From F23-D06 sp963643165 (lineage in GTDB: Bacteria; Bacteroidota; Bacteroidia; Bacteroidales; WCHB1-69), in contig CAVIJD010000003.1 in NCBI GenBank assembly GCA_963643165.1, positions 1-64,000 of the forward strand: DNA of 64,000 bases. The letters are read 5' to 3'. The translations under genes and the position numbers were made by a program. Of this stretch, positions 53,110 through 61,989 are shown piece by piece. Positions within the stretch are counted from its first letter, which is position 1; each line of letters opens with the position of its first letter. A model generated the notes under the pieces. It saw nothing but the letters and a program-made list of their open reading frames with translations. It was not told where the DNA came from and made no database searches.

Positions 53110-53145
53110 AAAGAGAGAACCGTTTTGAGGTTCTCTCTTTGTCTG
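53110..53145 (+). terminator. Terminator closing the short S10-type operon
   Basis: AAAGAGAGAACC (53110-53121) pairs perfectly with GGTTCTCTCTTT (53129-53140) around a seven-base loop, then a T-rich tail. Confidence 0.85.
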
Positions 53146-53241
53146 TTTTCTGTTGCACCAATCTTCCAAAAACCTTCCCGCAATCCGTTTTACGACTTCT
53201 GATTACGTGGATAACTGCCATGCGCTCAGTTATTTGATTTT

Positions 53242-53272
53242 TTTGGCAGTATGAAAAAAATATGTATTTTTG
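53242..53272 (+). promoter_or_regulatory. Promoter of acpP (TTTG-N19-TATTTTTG)
   Basis: TTTG at 53242-53245, a 19-base spacer and TATTTTTG at 53265-53272, 26 bases before the acpP ATG. This is the clearest full Bacteroidota promoter in the window. Confidence 0.85.
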
Positions 53273-53297
53273 CAGCCTATTTTTAAAACAATAAACT

Positions 53298-53540
53298 ATG
53301 TCAGAAATTTTAGAAAAAGTACAATCCATCATTGCAGAAAAATTAAGTGTTGACGCTGCTGATGTAACGCCAGAGAAGAGTTTCACGAATGACCTCGGCG
53401 CTGACTCCCTTGATACGGTCGAACTGATTATGGAATTTGAAAATGTTTTTGGCATTAAGATTCCTGATGAAGAAACCGAGAAGATTACCACAGTGGGCGA
53501 CGCAGTCTCCTATATCGAAAATAAACTTTCTTCTAAATAG
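53298..53540 (+). CDS. acpP: Acyl carrier protein
   Basis: 80 residues, acidic. The phosphopantetheine serine is Ser37 in DLGADSLDTVELIMEFE. ACP carries acyl chains during fatty acid synthesis. It is followed 33 bases later by fabF, its condensing enzyme. Confidence 0.97.
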   Translation: MSEILEKVQSIIAEKLSVDAADVTPEKSFTNDLGADSLDTVELIMEFENVFGIKIPDEETEKITTVGDAVSYIENKLSSK

Positions 53541-53573
53541 GTTTAGCGTTACCTTTTCTACACTCTCTCTTTA

Positions 53574-54827
53574 ATGAAGCTCAAACGAGTAGTCGTTACC
53601 GGCTTGGGGGCTATTACACCCGTCGGCAATGATGTATCTGAATATTGGCAGGCGCTCCTGAACGGCGTTTCAGGAGCTGCCACTATTACACACTTCAACC
53701 CCGAGAAATTCAAAACTCAATTCGGGTGCGAAATAAAGAGCTTCAACGCCTTGGATTACCTTAATCCAAAGGAGGTCCAAAGGATGGACCCTTGCGCCCA
53801 ATATGCTATGGTTACCGCCATACAAGCGCTGCGCGACTCGGGTCTCAATCTGGATAATATGGACAAAACAAGAATAGGAGCCATCTACGGAACAGGCGTA
53901 GGCGGCTTCTCTTCTATTATGGCTGGGGCTAACACTTTCTTTGAGAACGGCAATACACCCCGTTTTAGCCCTTACTTGATTATCAGGGTGCTGTCGGATA
54001 TGGTTGCCGGCTACATTTCGTTGAAGTTCGGTCTGAAAGGCCCGGCTTACGTGACCAGCTCCGCCTGCGCCTCGTCCGGCAATGCCATTGGCGACGCTTT
54101 GCGCCTGATCCAATGCGGCAACGCCGACGTGATGTTTACCGGCGGCACGGAGGCCAGCATCGTCGAAACAGCCATCGGAGGCTTTGACGCTATGCACGCA
54201 CTCTCTGTCCGCAACGACGAACCCCAAAAAGCCTCGCGCCCCTTTGACGTGCAACGCGACGGCTTTGTGATGGGCGAGGGCTCCGCAACCCTCATCCTGG
54301 AGGAAATGGAACACGCCATCGCCCGCGGTGCTACCATCTATGCCGAACTCGGCAGTGTGGGCATGTCTGCCGACGCCTACCACGCTACCGCCCCCGACCC
54401 GAACGGCGGCGGCGCCATCCTCTCGATGGAACAAGCACTCCGCGCCGCTGATGTCAAACCCGAAGAGGTTGACTATATCAATATGCACGCCACCTCAACC
54501 CCACTCGGCGATATCTCCGAATGTGTGGCCATACAGAAGGTCTTCGGCGAACACGCTCGCAAGATGACTTTCAATTCCACCAAATCGATGACCGGACACT
54601 TGCTCGGTGCCAGCGGCGCCATCGAAAGTATTGCCGTCATCCTTTCCATACGTGACGGCATTATGCACCCCACCATCAATCTTGAGCGCCTTGACCCTAA
54701 ATTGCCGCAAGACTGGAATTATGCTGCTAACACTACCGTTAGACGTGAGGTTAATGTGGGCATTACCAACTCTTTCGGCTTCGGCGGTCACAATGTCTCC
54801 GTGCTTTTTAAAAAATTTAAACCCTGA
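53574..54827 (+). CDS. fabF: 3-oxoacyl-ACP synthase II
   Basis: 417 residues. KAS II elongates acyl-ACP with malonyl-ACP. The active-site Cys165 is in TSSACASSGNAIGDA, and the two catalytic His lie in HATSTPLGD and MTGHLLGASG. The C-terminal NSFGFGGHN is typical. Same operon as acpP and rnc. Confidence 0.97.
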   Translation: MKLKRVVVTGLGAITPVGNDVSEYWQALLNGVSGAATITHFNPEKFKTQFGCEIKSFNALDYLNPKEVQRMDPCAQYAMVTAIQALRDSGLNLDNMDKTRIGAIYGTGVGGFSSIMAGANTFFENGNTPRFSPYLIIRVLSDMVAGYISLKFGLKGPAYVTSSACASSGNAIGDALRLIQCGNADVMFTGGTEASIVETAIGGFDAMHALSVRNDEPQKASRPFDVQRDGFVMGEGSATLILEEMEHAIARGATIYAELGSVGMSADAYHATAPDPNGGGAILSMEQALRAADVKPEEVDYINMHATSTPLGDISECVAIQKVFGEHARKMTFNSTKSMTGHLLGASGAIESIAVILSIRDGIMHPTINLERLDPKLPQDWNYAANTTVRREVNVGITNSFGFGGHNVSVLFKKFKP

Positions 54828-54832
54828 AGTCT

Positions 54833-55519
54833 ATGGAACATTCGGTAAAGGAGATTCGGACCTATTTCCGCAATGTTTTCGGTTTCAGGATTAAACATCC
54901 GGATTTGTACAGAACGGCCCTCACACACCGGTCGGCGGCCAACGTTGATGCGTTTTGCGGCCGTCTGAATAACGAAAGACTCGAATACCTCGGCGATGCG
55001 GTTTTGGGTGCCGTCGTGGCCGATTTTCTTTTCCATAAATACCCTCTCGAGGATGAAGGCTCGCTTACCCGTATGCGTTCAAAACTGGTGAACCGCAACC
55101 GGCTTAATGCCCTCGCCTGCAAGATTGGCCTCCACGATATGATCCGTATCCATGCCAACGCCGCGGCAGTTTATGCCGACGGCAATGCCTTTGAGGCTGT
55201 GGTAGGTGCCATCTATGTTGACCAAGGCTTCAAGAAGACGTACAATATCCTTATCAACAACATCTTCCTTGTTCATCTGGATATTGATGCCATCCATGAG
55301 GTGGATGATGATTATAAGAGCCGTATCTTGATTTGGGCCCAGAAAAATAAGCATACCGTCCACTTTACCTCAGAGTTGATTAAAAAAGAACGTCAATACC
55401 GTTCTTGTCTTACCATAAATGGCCAACCCTATACCGAGGGCATGGGCATCTCGGTAAAAAAAGCAGAACAGGCCGCAGCCGAGAAGGCGCTGCAAAAGAT
55501 GCACGAATCCAACGACTGA
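54833..55519 (+). CDS. rnc: Ribonuclease III
   Basis: 228 residues. The RNase III signature NERLEYLGDAVLGAVV is at residues 48-63, and the C-terminal double-stranded RNA-binding domain ends with PYTEGMGISVKKAEQAAAEK. It cleaves double-stranded RNA in rRNA processing. Five bases after fabF; the acpP-fabF-rnc order is common in Bacteroidota. Confidence 0.95.
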   Translation: MEHSVKEIRTYFRNVFGFRIKHPDLYRTALTHRSAANVDAFCGRLNNERLEYLGDAVLGAVVADFLFHKYPLEDEGSLTRMRSKLVNRNRLNALACKIGLHDMIRIHANAAAVYADGNAFEAVVGAIYVDQGFKKTYNILINNIFLVHLDIDAIHEVDDDYKSRILIWAQKNKHTVHFTSELIKKERQYRSCLTINGQPYTEGMGISVKKAEQAAAEKALQKMHESND

Positions 55520-55533
55520 CAGTCGCCCGTGTT

Positions 55534-57015
55534 ATGAATGCCCAAAGATTTTCCGCTCTTTCCAAAACGCTGAAGTCTGTTCTCACGAGCGTCCCCTTCT
55601 ATGTGTTGCTATTTGCGCTTTTGCGCCTCTACGGGATAACCAATCCGCCGCTCGAAACCGGTCATAACTGGCGGCAGATCACGGGACTGATGGTGGCACG
55701 CAACTTCTATGAAACGGATGCCAATATCTTCTATCCCCGCGTTGACGACTGTGGCGACCGTGAGGGCATTGTGGCTATGGAGTTTCCCTCGCTCAATTAT
55801 CTGCACTACCTTGTGTCGAGTCTGTTCGGTTACAGCGACTGGTACGGAAGGCTTATCAACCTCGCTGTTTCTTCGTTAGGCGTTCTGTTTTTCGCCAAAT
55901 TGTTGCAATTGGTTGGCTTCTCCCGAAAGATGGTGTTGCTGTCGGCACTCTTTCTGCTCTCTTCAATCTGGTTTTCATTCTCACGCAAAATGATGCCCGA
56001 CACCTACTGTATCTCGCTGATGTTCATAGGCGTGTATTTTGCAGGCCGCTATCTGCAGCAGGGCAGGCGTTACGATGTGCTTCTGTTTGTCCTCTTTGCC
56101 TCGTTGGCTTCCCTTTCCAAGATTCCGGCGGCGATTTATTTCATATACCTCATTCCACTCCTGTTCTCACGCTCAATTGAACGCAAAAGACTGCTCAATG
56201 TTTTCATGGCTTCAGCCGTGCCCGTCGCCTTGTCGCTTTTCTGGTATTTTGGCTGGAATCAAAAGTTGGTTCACGATTATCACAACTGGTACAATACGGG
56301 TGTGCCGTTTCTGTACGGATTGAAAGATTGTGCCCGTCATCTTCCGCAAATCCTGCACCGCTTCTGTTTTGACGCCTTTTGCGGCTACGTCGGGTTCTTC
56401 TTGTCCTTGGCCGGAATGGTTCTTATGTTCCTACGTGGTGACCGCAAGATGATGACTTTGTCACTTTGTCCGTTTGCTGTTTTCGTGCTTTACATCATCA
56501 AGGCGGGGAGCAGTTTCTATGACCAGAACTACTATATGATACCTTTTGTGCCAGTAATGGCAACGTTGGCGGCCTACGCGCTGACTTCAGTCCGGCTAAA
56601 ATGGGTGGTTCCTATATTGGCGGCAGCCGTTGTCACCGAAGGCATTGCCAACCAGCATCACGACTTCATCCTAAAAGAAGAGACCTGCCATCTCCTCAAG
56701 CTCGAAAAAATAATGGACAAATACAGCAGTAGGCAAGATATTCTCATCGTAAATGGTGACGGAAACGGGCAGATGCTTTATTTCGCCCATCGGAAAGGCT
56801 GGTCGTGCCGTGGCAGCGAGATTGCTGAAAAACTCCGAGTAGTGTCCCTGAACAACCATGAATTGAGAGTCCGTTATTTTGTCGTGCTCGACAAGCACAA
56901 ACCGTCAATACCCTCGATTGACTTGTCTGTAGTGTATGAAGATGAAGACTTTATCGTCTATGCTTATTTGTCGGAGAATGAGAAAATGGACTTCTCAAAA
57001 TGCTCGCGGGCATAG
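55534..57015 (+). CDS. GT39/ArnT-like membrane glycosyltransferase family protein
   Basis: 493 residues from ATG 55534. About ten membrane segments. The first periplasmic loop has TGHNWRQITGLMVARNFYE and NIFYPRVDDCGD, the place where GT-C enzymes such as PMT/ArnT carry acidic catalytic residues. It probably moves a sugar from a polyprenyl donor to an envelope acceptor, but the acceptor is unknown. It starts 14 bases after rnc. Its last 52 bases overlap the end of clpX on the opposite strand. The frame is open further upstream inside rnc, which I exclude. Confidence 0.78.
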   Translation: MNAQRFSALSKTLKSVLTSVPFYVLLFALLRLYGITNPPLETGHNWRQITGLMVARNFYETDANIFYPRVDDCGDREGIVAMEFPSLNYLHYLVSSLFGYSDWYGRLINLAVSSLGVLFFAKLLQLVGFSRKMVLLSALFLLSSIWFSFSRKMMPDTYCISLMFIGVYFAGRYLQQGRRYDVLLFVLFASLASLSKIPAAIYFIYLIPLLFSRSIERKRLLNVFMASAVPVALSLFWYFGWNQKLVHDYHNWYNTGVPFLYGLKDCARHLPQILHRFCFDAFCGYVGFFLSLAGMVLMFLRGDRKMMTLSLCPFAVFVLYIIKAGSSFYDQNYYMIPFVPVMATLAAYALTSVRLKWVVPILAAAVVTEGIANQHHDFILKEETCHLLKLEKIMDKYSSRQDILIVNGDGNGQMLYFAHRKGWSCRGSEIAEKLRVVSLNNHELRVRYFVVLDKHKPSIPSIDLSVVYEDEDFIVYAYLSENEKMDFSKCSRA

Positions 57016-58205
57016 TCCAGGGTCACTGACATCTTGCGGCGATTAGAGCTGGGGAAATCGTACATGGCATCGGTCATAATCTTCTCCACGATTGCTCTCA
57101 GGCCGCGTGCGCCGAGTTTCAAATCGATGGCTTTCTGAACCATATAGTCCAACGCTTCGTCTTCGAAGACAAGGTTTATGCCGTCCATCTTGAAAAGTTT
57201 CACATACTGTTTCACCAAAGCGTTCTTGGGTTTGGTGAGGATTTGTTTCAAGGCGGGGGCGTCGAGCGGATTCAGGGACGTGATGACGGGGAAGCGTCCG
57301 CACAATTCCGGAATCAGCCCGAATTGCTTGATATCTTGAGCCGAAACATACTTCAGCATATTCGACTTGTCAATAGTGCGGTTTTTCTTGTTGTAGCCGA
57401 TGGCGTTGGTGTTCATGCGTTCGCTGATAATCTGTGGCAGATTGTTGAACGCACCGCTGGCGATGAACAGGATATGCTGGGTGTTGATTTGAATGAACTC
57501 CTGTTCAGGATGTTTTCGGCCTCCTTGTGGCGGCACATTCACCATTGAGCCCTCCAGCAGTTTGAGCAGCGACTGTTGAACGCCCTCGCCGGAGACATCG
57601 CGGGTGATGGACGGGTTGTCAGCGCCTTTGCGTGCAATCTTGTCAATCTCGTCGATGAAGACGATGCCGCGTTCCGCGCTGGCAACGTCATAGTTGGCGG
57701 CCTGCAGCAGACGGGTAAGGATGCTTTCCACATCTTCGCCCACATAGCCGGCTTCGGTAAAGACCGTTGCGTCGGCTATGCAGAACGGCACGTCCAGCAA
57801 TTTGGCTATCGTCCGGGCCAGCAATGTCTTCCCTGTGCCCGTGTCGCCAATCATCAAGATGTTCGACTTCTCAATTTCCACCTCCTTGTCATCTTTGGAG
57901 GTGTCCTGAAGCAGGCGTTTGTAGTGGTTATAAACGGCCACGGCGATAACCTTCTTGGCCTCGTCCTGACCTATGACATACTCGTCAAGTTTAGCCTTGA
58001 TCTCGTGTGGTTTGAGCAAGTTGACTTTCAGAGAGGCAAGCGACTTTTCCTTCATCCGCAACTCCCGTTTGAGCACGACTTCATGGATGACATCGGCGCA
58101 GTCTGGGCAAATCGCTGCCGACAATCCGGTTATCAGTACCTCATCGTTAGAGACGTAACGCCCGCAGAAACTGCAGACCCTGTCGTTCAGTTTATTCTTG
58201 GCCAT
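56964..58205 (-). CDS. clpX: ATP-dependent Clp protease ATP-binding subunit ClpX
   Basis: 413 residues. N-terminal zinc-binding domain with Cys11, Cys14, Cys33 and Cys36, Walker A GDTGTGKT at 120-127, Walker B IVFIDEIDKIAR, and the GYVGEDVESI pore loop. ClpX unfolds substrates and feeds them to ClpP. It begins three bases after clpP, and its 3' end overlaps the GT39-like gene tail to tail. Confidence 0.97.
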   Translation of the reverse strand: MAKNKLNDRVCSFCGRYVSNDEVLITGLSAAICPDCADVIHEVVLKRELRMKEKSLASLKVNLLKPHEIKAKLDEYVIGQDEAKKVIAVAVYNHYKRLLQDTSKDDKEVEIEKSNILMIGDTGTGKTLLARTIAKLLDVPFCIADATVFTEAGYVGEDVESILTRLLQAANYDVASAERGIVFIDEIDKIARKGADNPSITRDVSGEGVQQSLLKLLEGSMVNVPPQGGRKHPEQEFIQINTQHILFIASGAFNNLPQIISERMNTNAIGYNKKNRTIDKSNMLKYVSAQDIKQFGLIPELCGRFPVITSLNPLDAPALKQILTKPKNALVKQYVKLFKMDGINLVFEDEALDYMVQKAIDLKLGARGLRAIVEKIMTDAMYDFPSSNRRKMSVTLDYAREHFEKSIFSFSDK

Positions 58206-58208
58206 AAA

Positions 58209-58886
58209 CTATTGGCGGTCTTTAGAGAGTATCTGGTCAATCAGTCCGTACTCTTTGGCTTCGGCAGCGATCATCCAATGGTCGCGGTCGCAGTCTTTCC
58301 AGACCTGTTCAAAATCTTTGCCGGTATGTTCTGCAATGATTTCGTACAGTTCCCTTTTGATCTTCATAATCTCTTGAGCCTCAATCTCGATGTCAGAAGC
58401 CTGTCCTTGGGCGCCGCCCATAGGTTGGTGAATCATCACGCGGGAGTGGGGCAGGGCAAAACGTTTGCCTTTGGCGCCGGCGCAGAGAATCACGGCTGCC
58501 ATAGATGCGGCCATGCCTGTGCAGATAGTCGAAACGTCCGGTTTGATGTACTGAATCGTGTCATAGATGCCGAGACCGGAATAAACTTGTCCTCCGGGAC
58601 TGTTCAGGTAAATCTGGATGTCTCTGTCAGGGTCCTGAGATTCAAGAAAGAGCAGCTGCGCTTGAATGATATTTGCGACATCATCGTCAATGGGCACGCC
58701 TAAGAAAATGATGCGTTCTTTCATCAGACGCGAGAACACATCCAGTTGGGTGATGTTCATCGGACGCTCTTCAATGATGTAGGGCGTGATGTAGTTGCGT
58801 GTCATCGAGACATAACTGTCCATTTTCATGCTGCTGATGCCATGTTGCTTCAGCGCATACTTTCTGAATTCATCGTTAATCATCAT
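58209..58886 (-). CDS. clpP: ATP-dependent Clp protease proteolytic subunit ClpP
   Basis: 225 residues. Catalytic Ser128 in CTGMAASMAAV and His153 in SRVMIHQPMGG, with the Asp expected near the CDRDHWMIAAEAKEYGLID segment. It starts three bases after the trigger factor stop, giving the usual tig-clpP-clpX order. Confidence 0.97.
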   Translation of the reverse strand: MMINDEFRKYALKQHGISSMKMDSYVSMTRNYITPYIIEERPMNITQLDVFSRLMKERIIFLGVPIDDDVANIIQAQLLFLESQDPDRDIQIYLNSPGGQVYSGLGIYDTIQYIKPDVSTICTGMAASMAAVILCAGAKGKRFALPHSRVMIHQPMGGAQGQASDIEIEAQEIMKIKRELYEIIAEHTGKDFEQVWKDCDRDHWMIAAEAKEYGLIDQILSKDRQ

Positions 58887-58889
58887 GTA

Positions 58890-60365
58890 TTATTGTTCTG
58901 TGGTTTTCTTTGTTCGCTTTGCGGCAGTCTTTTTTGGCTTTGCGGCAGTCTCTTCAGCGCTCTCTTCTGTCTTTTCTTCAGCCTTGGCCTCAGATTTCTT
59001 GGCAGCGCTTTTCTTCGGAGCTTCTTCTTCCTCTTTGGTCTCGGCCTTCTTGTCGCGTCCTACAAGCAGGTCAACAAATGCTTCAATGTTGCCCTCTTGT
59101 GCTTTCAAATTCAGTTTAGAGCGGAAAAGTTTGACCAATTTTCCGTCATAGAGCAGGTCATACACATTCTTGAGGTTCTCTTTGTTCTCCATTGCCTGCT
59201 TCACCAGTTCCTCAATTCTGGGCGCAACATCTTCAGCATTGAAGTTTGCGAAATAGTTGTTGATGAAATACTGGCGGAAATAATCCTTCACCTCATCGGC
59301 ACTGACGCGCACGTCTTCACCCTCAACCATTTTTTCCTCGATGATCTGCCACTTGATTGACTTTTTGAATTCGTCAAATTGCGTATTGAGTTTCTCTTCC
59401 GTCATGTCTTTCTGTACGAGGCGGATATAGCGTTTAATGAACTCATCGGGCAATTCAACTTCGACGTTGTTCACGAGCATTTCGACAGCATCGTTCATGA
59501 ACTTGCGGTCTATCTCTTGGGCATATTGTTGTTGGAAAACAGCAATCACGTTGTCTTTCAGCTGCTCTTCGTTCGTCACAGAGCCGTCCGGGTAGGCTTT
59601 TTTGTAGAACTCTTCGTTGATTTCGGCGAGTTCAATCCGTCCGATGTGGCTTATTGTCAATTCATAAGTGTAGTCGTTGCCCTCTTCAAGATCTTTGGCG
59701 TCGATATGGAGGAAATGGGCAAGAGCATAGTTGTTGTTGAATGCTTGTCTTAAAGAAATCGCCACCTTGTCGCCAATCTTCTTCCCTACAAACTCTTTGC
59801 AGGCATCGGGAGTGAGTTGTTCGAGTGCGATATAGCTTTCCTTGCCTTCGCCATATTTGACAGACACATTGTCGCCGGCCTCGATCGTTTCAGGCTCCAT
59901 ATAGTTGCCGTGGCGTTTGCGGAGATTGTCGATGTATTTCGTGCAGTCTTCGTCTGACGGGACTATCTTGAAATTGATGATCTCGGGCAGTTTTGCATAA
60001 TCGATGTTCACTTCCGGGGCAAGTGCATATTCATAAACGAACTCAAAGTTGTCGGCGGCGTCGAAGTCGGCATTTGTCTTGCCTTCAACCGGGATAGGCT
60101 CGAAGATGTACTTGACGTTGTTGTCCTTCATGAACTTGTCCATATTTTCGTTGACAAGTCTGTCGATTTCCTGAACAAGAAGGGACTTCTCGTACATTTT
60201 CTTCACCATGCCCATCGGGGCGTTGCCGGGGCGGAAGCCCGGAATCTGCACGTTCCGTCTTTGTTTTCTCAGGGCAGCCTCGAGACTGGCTGCATAGTCT
60301 TCCTTGTTGATTTCAAACGTCACTTCCTGCACCTGGCCAGGAACATTCTCATGCTTAATATTCAT
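58890..60365 (-). CDS. tig: Trigger factor with a long charged C-terminal tail
   Basis: 491 residues. The ribosome-binding loop is at about 43-52 (IPGFRPGNAPMGMVKKMY), followed by the divergent PPIase region and the helical C-domain. Trigger factor folds nascent chains at the exit tunnel. The last ~55 residues are low-complexity Lys/Glu/Ala/Thr with repeated AAK and EE blocks, a tail common in Bacteroidota Tig. Upstream is secG. Confidence 0.94.
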   Translation of the reverse strand: MNIKHENVPGQVQEVTFEINKEDYAASLEAALRKQRRNVQIPGFRPGNAPMGMVKKMYEKSLLVQEIDRLVNENMDKFMKDNNVKYIFEPIPVEGKTNADFDAADNFEFVYEYALAPEVNIDYAKLPEIINFKIVPSDEDCTKYIDNLRKRHGNYMEPETIEAGDNVSVKYGEGKESYIALEQLTPDACKEFVGKKIGDKVAISLRQAFNNNYALAHFLHIDAKDLEEGNDYTYELTISHIGRIELAEINEEFYKKAYPDGSVTNEEQLKDNVIAVFQQQYAQEIDRKFMNDAVEMLVNNVEVELPDEFIKRYIRLVQKDMTEEKLNTQFDEFKKSIKWQIIEEKMVEGEDVRVSADEVKDYFRQYFINNYFANFNAEDVAPRIEELVKQAMENKENLKNVYDLLYDGKLVKLFRSKLNLKAQEGNIEAFVDLLVGRDKKAETKEEEEAPKKSAAKKSEAKAEEKTEESAEETAAKPKKTAAKRTKKTTEQ

Positions 60366-60450
60366 ACTGAAACTATATAATTATTCATAATAAAAGACAT
60401 ACAGCACCGCCGGGTGTTGCATGTCCCTAAATTTCCGTTAAAGTGTTGCG

Positions 60451-60750
60451 TTACTCTTGGGTTTCCGTATCGCTGTCATTTTGGGTCTGCTCTGTAGGGT
60501 AATTGTTGGCGTTCAGAGATTTAACTTCGCTTTTTGACATAAAAGCACATACAAAACAGAGAACCATGATGAACGTAGCAATTCCCCAGGTTGCCTTCTC
60601 GAGGACATCGGCCGTTTTGCGCACGCCCATAATCTGGTTTGACGAGGCGAAATTGGATGCGAGGCCGCCGCCTTTGGAGTTCTGGATTAAAATCACAAAA
60701 GCCAGCACCACGCAGGCCAAAATGATCAATATGATACAAAGTGTAAACAT
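60451..60750 (-). CDS. secG: Preprotein translocase subunit SecG
   Basis: 99 residues. Two membrane segments (about 4-22 and 54-74) around the loop QNSKGGGLASNFASSNQIMG and an acidic Ser/Thr/Glu/Asp-rich C-terminus. It supports SecYE translocation. It lies 30 bases after the TPR-like gene. Confidence 0.93.
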   Translation of the reverse strand: MFTLCIILIILACVVLAFVILIQNSKGGGLASNFASSNQIMGVRKTADVLEKATWGIATFIMVLCFVCAFMSKSEVKSLNANNYPTEQTQNDSDTETQE

Positions 60751-60780
60751 TGCTTTTAATTTACTGTTTAATATTACGTT

Positions 60781-61413
60781 TTAATTTATTTCGTCTTGAA
60801 TTTCCTGCTCTTTTTGCAGTTTTTCAATTTGGGCTGCAAAGTAACGATTTTTTTCTGGAAAATGCAACTTTAAAATTTCGTACATCTGCACCGCCTTGCC
60901 GTAGCATCCCTGCTCTGCATAAATCTTTGCCAATGTTTCACTTACGATATTCGGATCCTCTTCAAGACTGTCGGCTCCGTAATTGGCTTCCGCGTCGTGC
61001 GTTTCAGGTGAGTAGATGATTTTAGGAGCATCTTTAGAAAATTTTTCAATCAGCTGGTCAATCAGTTCCTGCCGTTGGTTGTGGTTCTCTGAGGGATGGC
61101 GCACAAAAACAGGCTGGGAGCCGGGTTGCCTTGACTCTTTGGGCGCCGCCGTCTGCAACACGTTCATCCGTGGCCTTTCTGTCTGCACTACAGGCTCGAA
61201 CTCTGCCGAAAACTGATAGAAACGGTGCCTGTCTGACAACGTGAGCAACATTCTGTTGCGGTTGCGCGACAATATCCTGGCCGACAATAGTTTGAGACAA
61301 AAGAAACTGACCATCGACGAAGCCGGGTACTTCTTCTGCAGGTCGAGTAGCGTCTGTTTTGCCTCTTCTTTGTCTTTGACGCTGACAAAATCGTTGAAAA
61401 ATATCCTATTCAT
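60781..61413 (-). CDS. TPR-like protein, function unknown
   Basis: 210 residues from ATG 61413. The C-terminal part (about 150-195) reads VSETLAKIYAEQGCYGKAVQ and MYEILKLHFPEKNRYFAAQI, one TPR-like helical hairpin repeat. The first 50 residues are helical too; the middle is polar. An ATG eight codons earlier would overlap the promoter box at 61435-61442. It sits between lptE and secG, as in related genomes I recall. Confidence 0.75.
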   Translation of the reverse strand: MNRIFFNDFVSVKDKEEAKQTLLDLQKKYPASSMVSFFCLKLLSARILSRNRNRMLLTLSDRHRFYQFSAEFEPVVQTERPRMNVLQTAAPKESRQPGSQPVFVRHPSENHNQRQELIDQLIEKFSKDAPKIIYSPETHDAEANYGADSLEEDPNIVSETLAKIYAEQGCYGKAVQMYEILKLHFPEKNRYFAAQIEKLQKEQEIQDEIN

Positions 61414-61434
61414 TGCTGTAAACCAAGCAGGCGG

Positions 61435-61442
61435 CAAAGATA
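61435..61442 (-). promoter_or_regulatory. -7 box before the TPR-like gene
   Basis: Minus-strand TATCTTTG, 21 bases before the ATG at 61413, which fixes the gene start. Confidence 0.6.
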
Positions 61443-61470
61443 CAAAAATTCGTTCACGGCACTGCGCTGT

Positions 61471-61989
61471 TTACCAATTGACGAAGGCTTTGTTGAATAT
61501 GTCGTCTGTCAACGCTTCGTTGATCTCTTCGACTAGCGAGTTTTCCACGCTGCTCAAGTTCCTGGAACTCGAATAGTCGGCATAGCGCGAGAATGTCTGC
61601 TCAAAATTCTGCGTCTCGTCGAACTTGTTGGTGAAGCGCACTTTGACGGTCACTGTGAGCCTGTTCATGGCCGGTGTGTCGTTGCCTTGAATGGCGACAG
61701 GTGAGACGGAATAGCCGGTGATTTCGCCCTCGATGGCATAGTCGCCTTGCGCGCTCACAATCGTCAAGGGGGTTTGCCCCTGTATCTTGTCTTTGAGTGC
61801 GGTGGTGAACGACTGGCTCAAGGAGGGGTTCACGAGCGAGGCGTTGTTGCGGAACGTTGTAATCTCCACGGTCTTGGCACGCGGGTCTATCGTGCCGCCT
61901 GTCAATGAAATAGACATCCTGCATCCAGTTATGCACGTCAGAAGAAAAGTGCATAGCAGTGCCGTTCGAGATAATTTCCTACAGCCCAT
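61471..61989 (-). CDS. lptE: LptE-like lipopolysaccharide assembly lipoprotein
   Basis: 172 residues from ATG 61989. Lipoprotein signal MGCRKLSRTALLCTFLLTC then ITGC (lipobox). The mature part has TIDPRAKTVEITTFRNNASL and a VNPSLSQSFTTALKDKIQ segment, then GEITGYSVSPVAIQGND, as in LptE/RlpB proteins of Bacteroidota. LptE plugs LptD in the outer membrane for LPS export. It overlaps the sigma-54 activator stop by eleven bases. Confidence 0.87.
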   Translation of the reverse strand: MGCRKLSRTALLCTFLLTCITGCRMSISLTGGTIDPRAKTVEITTFRNNASLVNPSLSQSFTTALKDKIQGQTPLTIVSAQGDYAIEGEITGYSVSPVAIQGNDTPAMNRLTVTVKVRFTNKFDETQNFEQTFSRYADYSSSRNLSSVENSLVEEINEALTDDIFNKAFVNW

